Part shown: positions 52,243 to 60,344 of the stretch, in pieces
Layout of the letters: each line of letters begins with the position of its first letter
How positions within the stretch are numbered: the stretch's first letter is position 1
Origin: VBOC01 sp964512655
GTDB taxonomy: Bacteria > Bacteroidota > Ignavibacteria > UBA10030 > SZUA-254
Assembly: GCA_964512655.1 (NCBI GenBank)
Contig: CAZEJT010000009.1
Location: 1-64,000, forward strand
Direction: 5' to 3'
Length of the DNA: 64,000 nt
Translations under genes and position numbers: made by a program
Notes under the pieces: model-generated
Seen by the model: only the letters and a program-made list of their open reading frames with translations
What the model was told of the DNA's origin: nothing
The model's database searches: none

Positions 52243-55200
52243 GGAGGTTCTTCTTGCTCTTCTCGCTCCTTGCCTCCTCGCATGCCTTGAGCGGTCAACC
52301 CGGCAGGCAGGCGCTTGCCGAGGGGCCTCCACTGCTCGACGAATATCTCGTCGCGTTTGAAAACATAGCCTCACCGACATCGGCCGTGATCAACGCGATC
52401 ATCCGGGACGACCGCGGATTCATTTGGTTTGGTACTTCAAGAGGTCTGTGCAGGTACGACGGCTATCGGGCGCGACTGGTGAACGAAGGATTTCCCGGCG
52501 ACGGGCCCCCCGCGTTCATCACGGCCATCATCAGGCTTGACGACGGCCTTCTTCTTATTGCGACGGGCACGGGACTCTGGACTTTTGAACCTCTCACCGA
52601 ACGCTTTTCGCCCTTTCTCGCGGACAAACCGTTCACCGGAACCAGGGTAAGCGCACTTGTGGAAGATCGCACCGGCACCATCTGGATCGGAACGGACTCA
52701 GTCGGGCTGTACAGCTACAACCGCCGTACGGACACATTTCAGCGCTACACGAAAGAGATGGGATTGAGCGAAAGGAAAATCACATGCCTGCTTCTGGATC
52801 ACGCCGATAACCTCTGGATCGGCACTCGAGGGACCGGCCTGAGCGTTCTCAACACGTCAGGCCCAAGATTCGAATATTACCGCAGGTCCGCCTCCGACCC
52901 GGCGACCCTCAATTCCGACCACATCATGTCGCTCTGCGAAAACGGTCCGGGGGAGATCTGGGCCGGAACAGATCAGGGGTTAAACGTACTGCATCGCGAG
53001 ACGGGCCGTGTGGACCGGATCGACCTCCGGTCAACGACCAAGCACAACATCCAGAGCATCGTGAGGGATCCGGGGAACGCCGCGAGCGGCGCACCGGGCC
53101 GCCTGTGGATTGGGGCGTCCGAACTCGGTCTTCTCAGCATGTTCGACGGAGAACTGAGGCGAGTCGCGGCAACCGGCGACGACGGCCGATCACTCAACTC
53201 CGTTGTGAGAGTGTATCCGGACCCCGAGGCTTCCACGGGCGCTGGTCCGCTGTTGTGGGTCGGAACGAGGAGCGGCATGGACAAGCTGCTTCTCTCAAAG
53301 ATTGTATTCAGGAATTTCATCCGGGGTCGGGATGGCTTCCAGTTGAACAGGGGCGCCGTCCTTGCGTTCTGTGAGAGCCGGAACGGCATTCTCTGGGTGG
53401 GGTTGTGGGGGGGCGGCCTGAACGGGTTTAAACGCGATGGGGAAACTTACCGGAGATTCATCGAGCTTGGGAACAATCCCGGAGATCCGTTGTCGCTTCC
53501 GGGAAATGACATCGAGTGCCTCCACGAAGACCGCGAGGGGAGGACATGGATTGGCACGTCAGCAGGGCTGGCGATTCTGGAGAAGGATCATATGCGGATC
53601 CACCTTGTGAAGCATTCCGACGCGGATACTGAGAGCATTGCCAGCGATTTCATCGGCCGCGTATTCGAGGACCACAGCGGGACGATATGGGTATGCACGC
53701 ATTCGGGACTCTCCCGGTTGATCGGTGGAATGCCGCCGCGATTCAGGAATTACCTGCATGGCCCGGCGTCAGCGCATCCGCTGTGGGGAAATGTCGTCTC
53801 GAATATCATGGAGGATCATGCCTCGAAGATCTGGCTCGCCACCTACGGCCGGGGCCTGCTTCGCATGGATTCCGCCGGACATTTCACGCAATTCACCACA
53901 CCGCGTGATTCATCGGGCAGGGGGGAGAATTGGGTCTATTCGATGGTTGAGGATAGCGGGGGGATGTTCTGGCTCTCGACGAGCGCGGGACTGGTGTCAT
54001 TCGATCCCCGAACAGGCGGGTTTACTCAGTTCCCGATCGAATCCGGTCCTCAGGGCACCATCTTCGGGATCGCCCCGGATAAGGAAGGGAATATCTGGTT
54101 GTCGAGATCGACCGGACTGGTGCGCCTCAATCCCAATACGCATGGGGTCGTGAGCTTCGGACTCGGGCAGGGTCTGATGTTCCGAGAGTTCTTCTCAGGG
54201 CTCCTGCGCACTTCCCGGGGGACGATCATGCTCGGAGGGATCGACGGGTTCGTCGAGTTCTGTCCCGAAAGCATCAAGACCCGTGCCCGCTCTCCTGTAA
54301 TCGCCATTACGGGTTTCTCGCTCATCGACCGGGACCTTCCAGCCTCAGCGCTTGCAGGGCCCGAGATCCGCCTTGACCATACGCAAAACTTCTTCTCGTT
54401 TTCCTTTGCCGCTCTTGATTACGTGAATCCTTCCTCGAACAAGTTTGAGTACCAGATGTCCGGAGTGGATGAGCGCTGGGTTCAGGCCGGTCCCCGGAAC
54501 TACGCAAACTACACTCATCTCGATCCGGGAAGTTACGTCTTTCGCGTCAAGGGGTGCAACGCCGAGAACGTCTGGAATGAAACGGGGGCGTCGGTATCGA
54601 TCGTGATCGTACCGCCGTACTGGGACACATGGTGGTTCCGGGCCCTCGCGGCGGCTGCCGCCGCGGCCGTGATCTTTGCCGCGTACAGTTACAGAGTGAG
54701 AAGCCTGCTTCGAATGGACAGACTCCGTCTTCGGATCGCGGAGGATCTCCACGACGATGTCGGGAGCAATCTGAGCACCATCGCCATTGTGAGCCGAACC
54801 CTGCAGAACGCTCCCGGGGTACATCCCACGCTGAAGCAAAAGCTCTCAGAGATCTACGACACCGCCGTCTCCACGGGCGAAGGGATGAGGGACATTGTAT
54901 GGTTCATCAAGCCGAAGGGCGATTCCGTCAGCGACATGCTCTTGCGCATGAAAGACACGGCATCCGCGATGCTGTCCGATCTCGAGCATGATTTTCAGAC
55001 GCCGAGGAAGGAGAGCTTCGAGAAAATCGGAATCGATTTCAAGCGGAACTTCTTCCTTGCGTTCAAGGAGGTCATCAATAATGTCGTGAAGCACTCGAAA
55101 GCGACGAGAATTGAAATCCGCGTCGGGCGGCGCGATGGCATGCTTGAACTATCGGTCCGCGACAACGGGCGCGGATTCGACTATGCGGCGGCAGTCTCCG

Positions 55201-55319
55201 CCGGGAAGGGGAGCGGCCTGGGAAGCCTGCGGCGGCGAGCGGAAAATCTCGGAGGCACCCTTGAAGTGATCACCACCCCCGGAAAAGGCACAGAAGTGAG
55301 GTTTTCGGCAAAAATGTAA
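52239..55319 (+). CDS. Membrane sensor histidine kinase with Reg_prop beta-propellers and Y_Y_Y domain
   Basis: 1026 residues. A signal/anchor at the N-terminus (FFLLFSLLASSHALSGQ) is followed by 12 or so Reg_prop repeats (e.g. DDRGFIWFGTSRGLCRYDG, DRTGTIWIGTDSVGLYSYN, DHADNLWIGTRGTGLSVLN), a two-bladed propeller pair to about residue 680. A Y_Y_Y domain follows (about 690-785, SYVFRVKGCNAENVWNE), a membrane helix (about 793-818, WWFRALAAAAAAAVIFAAYSY), then a HisKA_3 box with His838 (RIAEDLHDDVGSNLS) and a HATPase (NNVVKHSK, DNGRGFDYA, GSGLGSLRRRAENLGG). The periplasmic region probably senses a glycan or other external ligand. It is followed 69 bp later by its likely LuxR-type partner. Confidence 0.95.
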   Translation: MRRFFLLFSLLASSHALSGQPGRQALAEGPPLLDEYLVAFENIASPTSAVINAIIRDDRGFIWFGTSRGLCRYDGYRARLVNEGFPGDGPPAFITAIIRLDDGLLLIATGTGLWTFEPLTERFSPFLADKPFTGTRVSALVEDRTGTIWIGTDSVGLYSYNRRTDTFQRYTKEMGLSERKITCLLLDHADNLWIGTRGTGLSVLNTSGPRFEYYRRSASDPATLNSDHIMSLCENGPGEIWAGTDQGLNVLHRETGRVDRIDLRSTTKHNIQSIVRDPGNAASGAPGRLWIGASELGLLSMFDGELRRVAATGDDGRSLNSVVRVYPDPEASTGAGPLLWVGTRSGMDKLLLSKIVFRNFIRGRDGFQLNRGAVLAFCESRNGILWVGLWGGGLNGFKRDGETYRRFIELGNNPGDPLSLPGNDIECLHEDREGRTWIGTSAGLAILEKDHMRIHLVKHSDADTESIASDFIGRVFEDHSGTIWVCTHSGLSRLIGGMPPRFRNYLHGPASAHPLWGNVVSNIMEDHASKIWLATYGRGLLRMDSAGHFTQFTTPRDSSGRGENWVYSMVEDSGGMFWLSTSAGLVSFDPRTGGFTQFPIESGPQGTIFGIAPDKEGNIWLSRSTGLVRLNPNTHGVVSFGLGQGLMFREFFSGLLRTSRGTIMLGGIDGFVEFCPESIKTRARSPVIAITGFSLIDRDLPASALAGPEIRLDHTQNFFSFSFAALDYVNPSSNKFEYQMSGVDERWVQAGPRNYANYTHLDPGSYVFRVKGCNAENVWNETGASVSIVIVPPYWDTWWFRALAAAAAAAVIFAAYSYRVRSLLRMDRLRLRIAEDLHDDVGSNLSTIAIVSRTLQNAPGVHPTLKQKLSEIYDTAVSTGEGMRDIVWFIKPKGDSVSDMLLRMKDTASAMLSDLEHDFQTPRKESFEKIGIDFKRNFFLAFKEVINNVVKHSKATRIEIRVGRRDGMLELSVRDNGRGFDYAAAVSAGKGSGLGSLRRRAENLGGTLEVITTPGKGTEVRFSAKM

Positions 55320-55353
55320 CCCACCCCCGGCGGCGCTCCCCGCATATGCGTGA

Positions 55354-55382
55354 TTGCCGCCATTCACTCTCCGGAGTATATT
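55354..55382 (+). promoter_or_regulatory. Candidate promoter of the response regulator, leaderless
   Basis: TTGCCG (55354-55359) and TATATT (55377-55382), 17-bp spacer. Initiation 7 nt after the -10 box is exactly at ATG 55389, so a leaderless message is predicted. Confidence 0.6.
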
Positions 55383-55388
55383 GATCCC

Positions 55389-56054
55389 ATGAATGAAACC
55401 CGTCCCCCGCATGAGGGAAGCCCCGTCCACATCTGGCTTGTCGAGGACAATGAGCGTTTCAGGACCAGCATCAGGGACCTCATCAACGGCTCAAAAGGGC
55501 TGAGCTGCGACCTCGATGTCTCATCCTGCGAGGCGGCGCTGGATCGCCTCCAGACCGAAGCGTCTCCCGACCTGCTTTTGATGGACATAGGCCTTCCGGG
55601 AATGGACGGGATTGAAGGAATACGCCGCATCAAGGCGATTGCACCTTCCATCCAGATCATTATGCTCACCGTTTTCGATGACAGCGAGAAGATCTATCGG
55701 GCGATATGCGCGGGCGCATCCGGATATCTTCTCAAGAGCGCGCCTCCCGACGACATCCTTTCGTCGCTGACGGAGATCCTCGAAGGGGGAGCGCCGATGA
55801 ATGCGCAGATCGCGCGGAAGGTGCTCGACATGTTTGCCGACATGGCAAGCCCGAAAGGGGATTATCAGATCACCAAAGCGGAGAGAGAGATCCTCAACCT
55901 GCTGGTTCAAGGAAATCCGAAAAAGCAGATCGCGCACGACCTCGGCGTCAGTTTCCATACCGTCGATACTCACCTCAGAAACATCTACGCCAAACTCCAC
56001 GTCCACAGCCGGAGCGAAGCAGTCGCGAAGGTGTTGAAGGACAGATTGCTCTAA
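55389..56054 (+). CDS. NarL/LuxR-type response regulator
   Basis: 221 residues from ATG 55389. The receiver (about 13-130) has the acidic pair ED (19-20), phospho-acceptor Asp66 (LLMDIGLPG) and the late YLLKSAPPDD with the conserved Lys. A LuxR/GerE helix-turn-helix fills 155-215 (ITKAEREILNLLVQGNPKKQIAHDLGVSFHTVDTHLRNIYAKL). It probably pairs with the HisKA_3 kinase just upstream, the same class that partners NarL-type regulators. No ribosome-binding site is seen, in agreement with a leaderless start. An upstream ATG-less extension to 55350 crosses the promoter and is rejected. Confidence 0.94.
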   Translation: MNETRPPHEGSPVHIWLVEDNERFRTSIRDLINGSKGLSCDLDVSSCEAALDRLQTEASPDLLLMDIGLPGMDGIEGIRRIKAIAPSIQIIMLTVFDDSEKIYRAICAGASGYLLKSAPPDDILSSLTEILEGGAPMNAQIARKVLDMFADMASPKGDYQITKAEREILNLLVQGNPKKQIAHDLGVSFHTVDTHLRNIYAKLHVHSRSEAVAKVLKDRLL

Positions 56055-56069
56055 CAACGGAGGTTGATC

Positions 56070-58877
56070 ATGCGTGTGCCGCACTTGTTCATATCTGCGG
56101 GAATATGTCTGCTATCGTTGAGTGCATTGTCTCAAAACCATCTGACAACCGGCGAGATAGCGGGGAAACCGTGGGTCGGCCCCCGCGGGATTTCCGAACC
56201 AGTTTCCCTGATAATGCTTCATGCAGGTGAAGCCGAATCTCCGGCCCGTAGCACGCCTGAGGTGGAGAGAGAGTTGATTGTGCCCGATCGCAGCGTTTTG
56301 CCGCAGAATCTCGATGCTCCCTTCGCATCCAACTCGCCTGTAAGGACACAGAAGACAAGTCGGCTGCCTTCGATCCCCGACCCTCTCAGTCCACAAACCA
56401 TCGGTGTGGACTTCGAAGGAGTGAGTTCCAGGGAACGCCATGTTTTTCCGGCTGATTGTGCCGGAGCGATAGGTCCGACACAGTTTCTTCTGTGTACCAA
56501 CAGCTTCGTCCGGACATTCACAAAGTCGGGGATCCCCGACGGGGTGCTCAGCCTGCCCATCGATACTTTCTTCAACGCTGTGCGGGGCGGGCAATTTTCG
56601 GGGAATCCGCATGTTCTGTTCGACCGTCTCTCGCAGCGATGGTTCATTATGGCAGCCGCATTTAATGCGACTAGCTCAGCGGAAAGACTGATGATCGCGA
56701 TCAGCTCGGGGGCCGCGATCGCGTCCTCTTCGAATTTTACTTTTTTTGAATTCCGGCATGATTCAGTGGGTGGCTTTCCTAATCCCGACTCATCGTATCT
56801 CGCTGACTCTCCGACACTCGGTGTCGATGCCAATGCGCTTTACATCGGTGCCAACATCTTCGGTCCCCCAAACGCTCCCACCTTCAAGGGTTCTACCGTA
56901 TTCATTGTACGGAAGAGTTCCTTGTTAAGCGGAGGCCCGATCGTCGCGACAGCATTTCGTCTACCTTATGCCGTCTACGGAGCAATTCTCTTCACACCTC
57001 AGGGTTCCACGAACGACGACCCGGGTGCGACGGAAGGATATTTTATCGCCGTGGACAAAGGGCATTACGGCTTGCTGAACGTGCGCCGCATTACGGATCC
57101 CGGTGGTACTCCCACGATGTCGGGAAACCTTACCATTACCGTTCCTGCGACGTCGTCACCAGCGAATGTACCCAATAAGGGCGGCACTCTGCTCCTTAGC
57201 GCGTTTGACGAGCGGCTGGAAGCGGCCACCATGAAAAACGGGCGCCTATGGATATCGCATCATATCTCGGTCGATTCGAACGGTGTAGCGTTTACCGGGA
57301 GCGGGGCGCGAGACGGGGTCCGGTTCTACGAAATTACCAACCTCACCGGTACGCCTACCCTTCATCAATCGGGAACTCTGTATGATTCTCTCGCGACAGG
57401 CCCGCGATGGTATTGGATCTCGAGCATAGCTATGTCGGGACAGGGGCACGTCGCGATCGGCTGCAGCTATTCGGGAACGGGCGATTACGCCGGCGTCGCA
57501 TATGCGGGACGACTATCCGGCGATCCACTCGGAACAGTTCGTGCCCCGACTCTATACCCAAGCAGCTACGCATATAACCCAAGCTTCGATCCGACCTCAC
57601 CACGATATTGGGGGTTTTACTCGACCACGAGCGTCGACCCGATCGATAACATGACGATCTGGACGGTTCAGGAATACTGTGACAGCACTAATAACTGGGG
57701 TGTGCGCATCACTCAGCTTAAGGCGCCCCCGCCTGCGACGCCGTCATTGGCTTCCCCGGACTCCGTTCAAGAAGGCACCGCGCATGTGGATGTTTCCATT
57801 ACCGGGACGATGTCGAGCGGCAGAGGATTTTACGATCCGGGTCCCAGTTTCCCGCACAGGATTTCGGCCTCGATCAGCGGAAGCGGAGTAACGGTCAACA
57901 GTATCACCTTCACCGACTCGATTCACATCACATTGAATATCTCGGTGGATAGCACGGCAGCCCTCGGTGGGCGCACGATCACCGTCGTGAATCCCGACTC
58001 CCAATCGGCCACGAGCGTGTCAGGAATTCTGACGATCAGGCCGCTGCCGACGGCGAGTATCCATATTCCGATTGCGGGCAGCTGGAATCTCGTCTCAAAC
58101 CCGGTTACTGCCGCGAACGATTCTACGCGAATTCTCTTCCCGGGTGCAAGCAGTCCTGCAATCGCCTACGTCCCGGGCTTCGGCTATCAGATTTCCGACA
58201 GGATGACAAACGGGAACGGGTACTGGATCAGGTATCTTTCTCCCGAATCCACGACGGTGACAGGAGCCCCGATCGTTGCCGACTCGATTTTCGTGAGCGG
58301 CGGCTGGAATCTTGTCGGATCGATTACTTCACCGATTCCCGTCACCGCAATCACGAGCACCCCGCCCGGGATTGTCACGAGCAGATTTTTCGGTTATTCC
58401 GGGAGTTACAAAACATCTGACACCATTTTCCCCGGACAGGGCTACTGGGTGAAAGTTAGCCAGGCGGGGACGTTCCGATGGAGAACTCCCGGAGGCGCTC
58501 TTCCGGCAACCAGGATCCGGATCGTATCGACGGCAGACCTTCCCCCTGCGCCTCCTGACCCCGCAATTTCCGGTCTGGCCATATCGCTTCCGAAGGAATT
58601 CGCCCTAGAGCAGAATTATCCGAACCCTTTCAACCCCTCGACGGTTATTCGGTTTGCGCTTCCCTTGCCAAGCATCGCGACCCTGCGCGTATATGATGTG
58701 CTCGGTGAGGAAGTATCTACTCTTGTAAACGGAGTTGAGCACGCAGGATTTAAGAGCGTTGAGTGGAACGCGGCAGGGTTTTCCAGCGGAGTGTACTTTT
58801 ACCGCCTCGAAGCGACAGGGCTTGCAAATCCAAAGATCTCGTTTAGACAGGTCAGGAAGCTCTTGCTCGTGAAATAG
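56070..58877 (+). CDS. Large exported protein with type IX secretion sorting domain
   Basis: 935 residues from ATG 56070 (GGAGG upstream). A signal peptide (MRVPHLFISAGICLLSLSALS) is followed by a ~520-residue N-terminal domain of beta character (GVDANALYIGANIFG, FIVRKSSLL) without a family I can name. An Ig-like region (about 560-655) comes next, then two SWNLVSNPV...NGNGYWI-type units (about 665-815; SGGWNLVGSI, PGQGYWVKV). The end is a Por/T9SS type A sorting domain: ALEQNYPNPFNPST at about residue 850, VYDVLGEEV, and GVYFYRL...RQVRKLLLVK. It should cross the outer membrane by type IX secretion. It lies 15 bp after the response regulator gene. Confidence 0.87.
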   Translation: MRVPHLFISAGICLLSLSALSQNHLTTGEIAGKPWVGPRGISEPVSLIMLHAGEAESPARSTPEVERELIVPDRSVLPQNLDAPFASNSPVRTQKTSRLPSIPDPLSPQTIGVDFEGVSSRERHVFPADCAGAIGPTQFLLCTNSFVRTFTKSGIPDGVLSLPIDTFFNAVRGGQFSGNPHVLFDRLSQRWFIMAAAFNATSSAERLMIAISSGAAIASSSNFTFFEFRHDSVGGFPNPDSSYLADSPTLGVDANALYIGANIFGPPNAPTFKGSTVFIVRKSSLLSGGPIVATAFRLPYAVYGAILFTPQGSTNDDPGATEGYFIAVDKGHYGLLNVRRITDPGGTPTMSGNLTITVPATSSPANVPNKGGTLLLSAFDERLEAATMKNGRLWISHHISVDSNGVAFTGSGARDGVRFYEITNLTGTPTLHQSGTLYDSLATGPRWYWISSIAMSGQGHVAIGCSYSGTGDYAGVAYAGRLSGDPLGTVRAPTLYPSSYAYNPSFDPTSPRYWGFYSTTSVDPIDNMTIWTVQEYCDSTNNWGVRITQLKAPPPATPSLASPDSVQEGTAHVDVSITGTMSSGRGFYDPGPSFPHRISASISGSGVTVNSITFTDSIHITLNISVDSTAALGGRTITVVNPDSQSATSVSGILTIRPLPTASIHIPIAGSWNLVSNPVTAANDSTRILFPGASSPAIAYVPGFGYQISDRMTNGNGYWIRYLSPESTTVTGAPIVADSIFVSGGWNLVGSITSPIPVTAITSTPPGIVTSRFFGYSGSYKTSDTIFPGQGYWVKVSQAGTFRWRTPGGALPATRIRIVSTADLPPAPPDPAISGLAISLPKEFALEQNYPNPFNPSTVIRFALPLPSIATLRVYDVLGEEVSTLVNGVEHAGFKSVEWNAAGFSSGVYFYRLEATGLANPKISFRQVRKLLLVK

Positions 58878-58889
58878 ATCCTTGCTGCC

Positions 58890-58982
58890 GGGCGCGGAGC
58901 GCCCAAAGAAGCGTTCCGCCGCGGAGCGGCGGAACGAATAGGAGGTAAGGGGAACGACGCGCCGGCTAAAGCCGGCGCCTAC
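58890..58982. repeat. REP-like elements C and A
   Basis: Family C at about 58890-58937 (two hairpins, GGGCGC/GCGCCC and TTCCGCCGC/GCGGCGGAA) and family A at 58960-58982 (GCCGGC/GCCGGC, tail GCCTAC). They follow the T9SS cargo gene and could serve as its mRNA 3' stabiliser. Confidence 0.8.
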
Positions 58983-59091
58983 CGGGTATTCCTGCGAGCG
59001 GTTATCCCAGCCATACGCTGCCGGGTTATAAGAATTATTCCCCAATAAGGTGAACAGGGAGGCGTTCACCTGTTTGACGGGCCTGCCTGAC

Positions 59092-59119
59092 TTGATTTCC
59101 TGAGATATATAGATATATT
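59092..59119 (+). promoter_or_regulatory. Candidate promoter of the radical SAM gene
   Basis: TTGATT (59092-59097) and TATATT (59114-59119), 16-bp spacer; initiation near 59126 rules out the TTG start at 59123 and supports ATG 59147. Confidence 0.6.
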
Positions 59120-59146
59120 TGTTTGAGGGAGGCCTGGGGATCACGC

Positions 59147-60235
59147 ATGCCTGAAACCGCGCAGATAGCACTCAAGGAACTCCTCGCAGGGCACACAGAG
59201 CAGGGATCTCTTTTCCGCGAGCTCGGCGACGGAAAGCTTGAGTGCTTCGCCTGCGGACACCGGTGCGTCATCGGTCCGGGGAAAGACGGCATCTGCCGCG
59301 TGAGGTTCAACCGGGGCGGAAACCTCCTCGTCCCATGGGGGTATTTCGGAGCCCTCCAACTGGACCCGGTCGAGAAAAAACCCTTTTTCCATGCCCTCCC
59401 CGGAAGCGCCGCAATGAGCTTTGGTATGCTCGGCTGCGATTACCACTGCTCCTATTGCCAGAACTGGGTTACTTCCCAGGCAATTCGCGATCCGAACGCC
59501 ATCTCTACCCCCGATTTTCTTTCCCCGGAGGACTTTGTGGCACTCGCGCTCAACCACGGAGCCCGCGTCGTCACGAGCACGTACAATGAGCCCCTGATCA
59601 CCAGCGAGTGGGCGGTAGAAGTGTTCAAGGTTGCCCGGCGCTACGGACTTGTAACATCATATGTGTCGAACGGAAACGGCACACCGGAAGTGCTGGAATA
59701 TATCAAGCCGTGGGTGGATCTCTACAAGGTGGATCTCAAGGGATTCGACGACAAGCGTTACAGAAAGCTGGGGGGCGTGTTGAGCCACGTCCTCGACACG
59801 ATCAAAATGCTCCATGAAAAGAAATTCTGGCTCGAAATCGTCACGCTTCTGATCCCCGGATATAACGATACGGAGGGTGAAATCCGGGATATTGCCCGAT
59901 TCGTAGCGTCCGTCTCTCCTGACATTCCGTGGCACGTGACCGCATTTCACTCCGACTACAAGATGATGGATACGGATAATACTCCGGTGCGCACTATTGT
60001 CCGGGCAGCCGAGATCGGATACGAATGCGGCCTGCGATATGTGTACGCAGGAAACCTTCCGGGGCATGTTGGACGATATGAGAACACGTATTGCCCCTCC
60101 TGCGATACGATCCTGATCCGCCGCAGAGGGTATATGATCCTGGAGAATGTCATCGCCGGGGGCCGGTGCCCAAAATGCCGGACGGAGATACCGGGGTTCT
60201 GGAGCGTGCCGAAGGAGCGGATGAACGCCGGCTGA
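59147..60235 (+). CDS. AmmeMemoRadiSam-type radical SAM enzyme
   Basis: 362 residues. The N-terminal region carries four cysteines (Cys33, Cys36, Cys40, Cys50) in a CFACGHRC...GIC arrangement, then GKDGICRVRFN. The radical SAM cluster is Cys97, Cys101 and Cys104 (GCDYHCSYCQNW), followed by a PflA-like barrel (TSTYNEPLITSEWAVEV, VDLKGFDD.RY..LGG). The size and motifs fit the AmmeMemoRadiSam system protein A, related to pyruvate-formate-lyase activases. In that system an AMMECR1 and a Memo-like protein accompany it; neither is adjacent here. The last codons (Asn-Ala-Gly-stop) lie in a REP-like element. GGGAGG precedes the start. Confidence 0.9.
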   Translation: MPETAQIALKELLAGHTEQGSLFRELGDGKLECFACGHRCVIGPGKDGICRVRFNRGGNLLVPWGYFGALQLDPVEKKPFFHALPGSAAMSFGMLGCDYHCSYCQNWVTSQAIRDPNAISTPDFLSPEDFVALALNHGARVVTSTYNEPLITSEWAVEVFKVARRYGLVTSYVSNGNGTPEVLEYIKPWVDLYKVDLKGFDDKRYRKLGGVLSHVLDTIKMLHEKKFWLEIVTLLIPGYNDTEGEIRDIARFVASVSPDIPWHVTAFHSDYKMMDTDNTPVRTIVRAAEIGYECGLRYVYAGNLPGHVGRYENTYCPSCDTILIRRRGYMILENVIAGGRCPKCRTEIPGFWSVPKERMNAG

Positions 60236-60264
60236 AGCCAGCGCCTACCGGTCGGCGCCTACCG
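60226..60264 (+). repeat. REP-like palindrome, family A, overlapping the radical SAM stop
   Basis: Family A at 60226-60248 (GCCGGC/GCCAGC, loop TGAA, tail GCCTAC) followed by a tail duplicate at about 60253-60264. The stop TGA (60233-60235) is in the loop. Confidence 0.72.
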
Positions 60265-60344
60265 GCCGCGATTTTGTTTCAGTTCGCTGCGATCGCCTCA
60301 AGAGGCTGCTTGTATATGCCCTCCCTTTTTCTTACCATCCCCTC

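Noticed and set aside
4879..60264. CRISPR array
   Set aside because: The repeats are dispersed singly or in small mixed groups with irregular spacing, and no cas gene is present.
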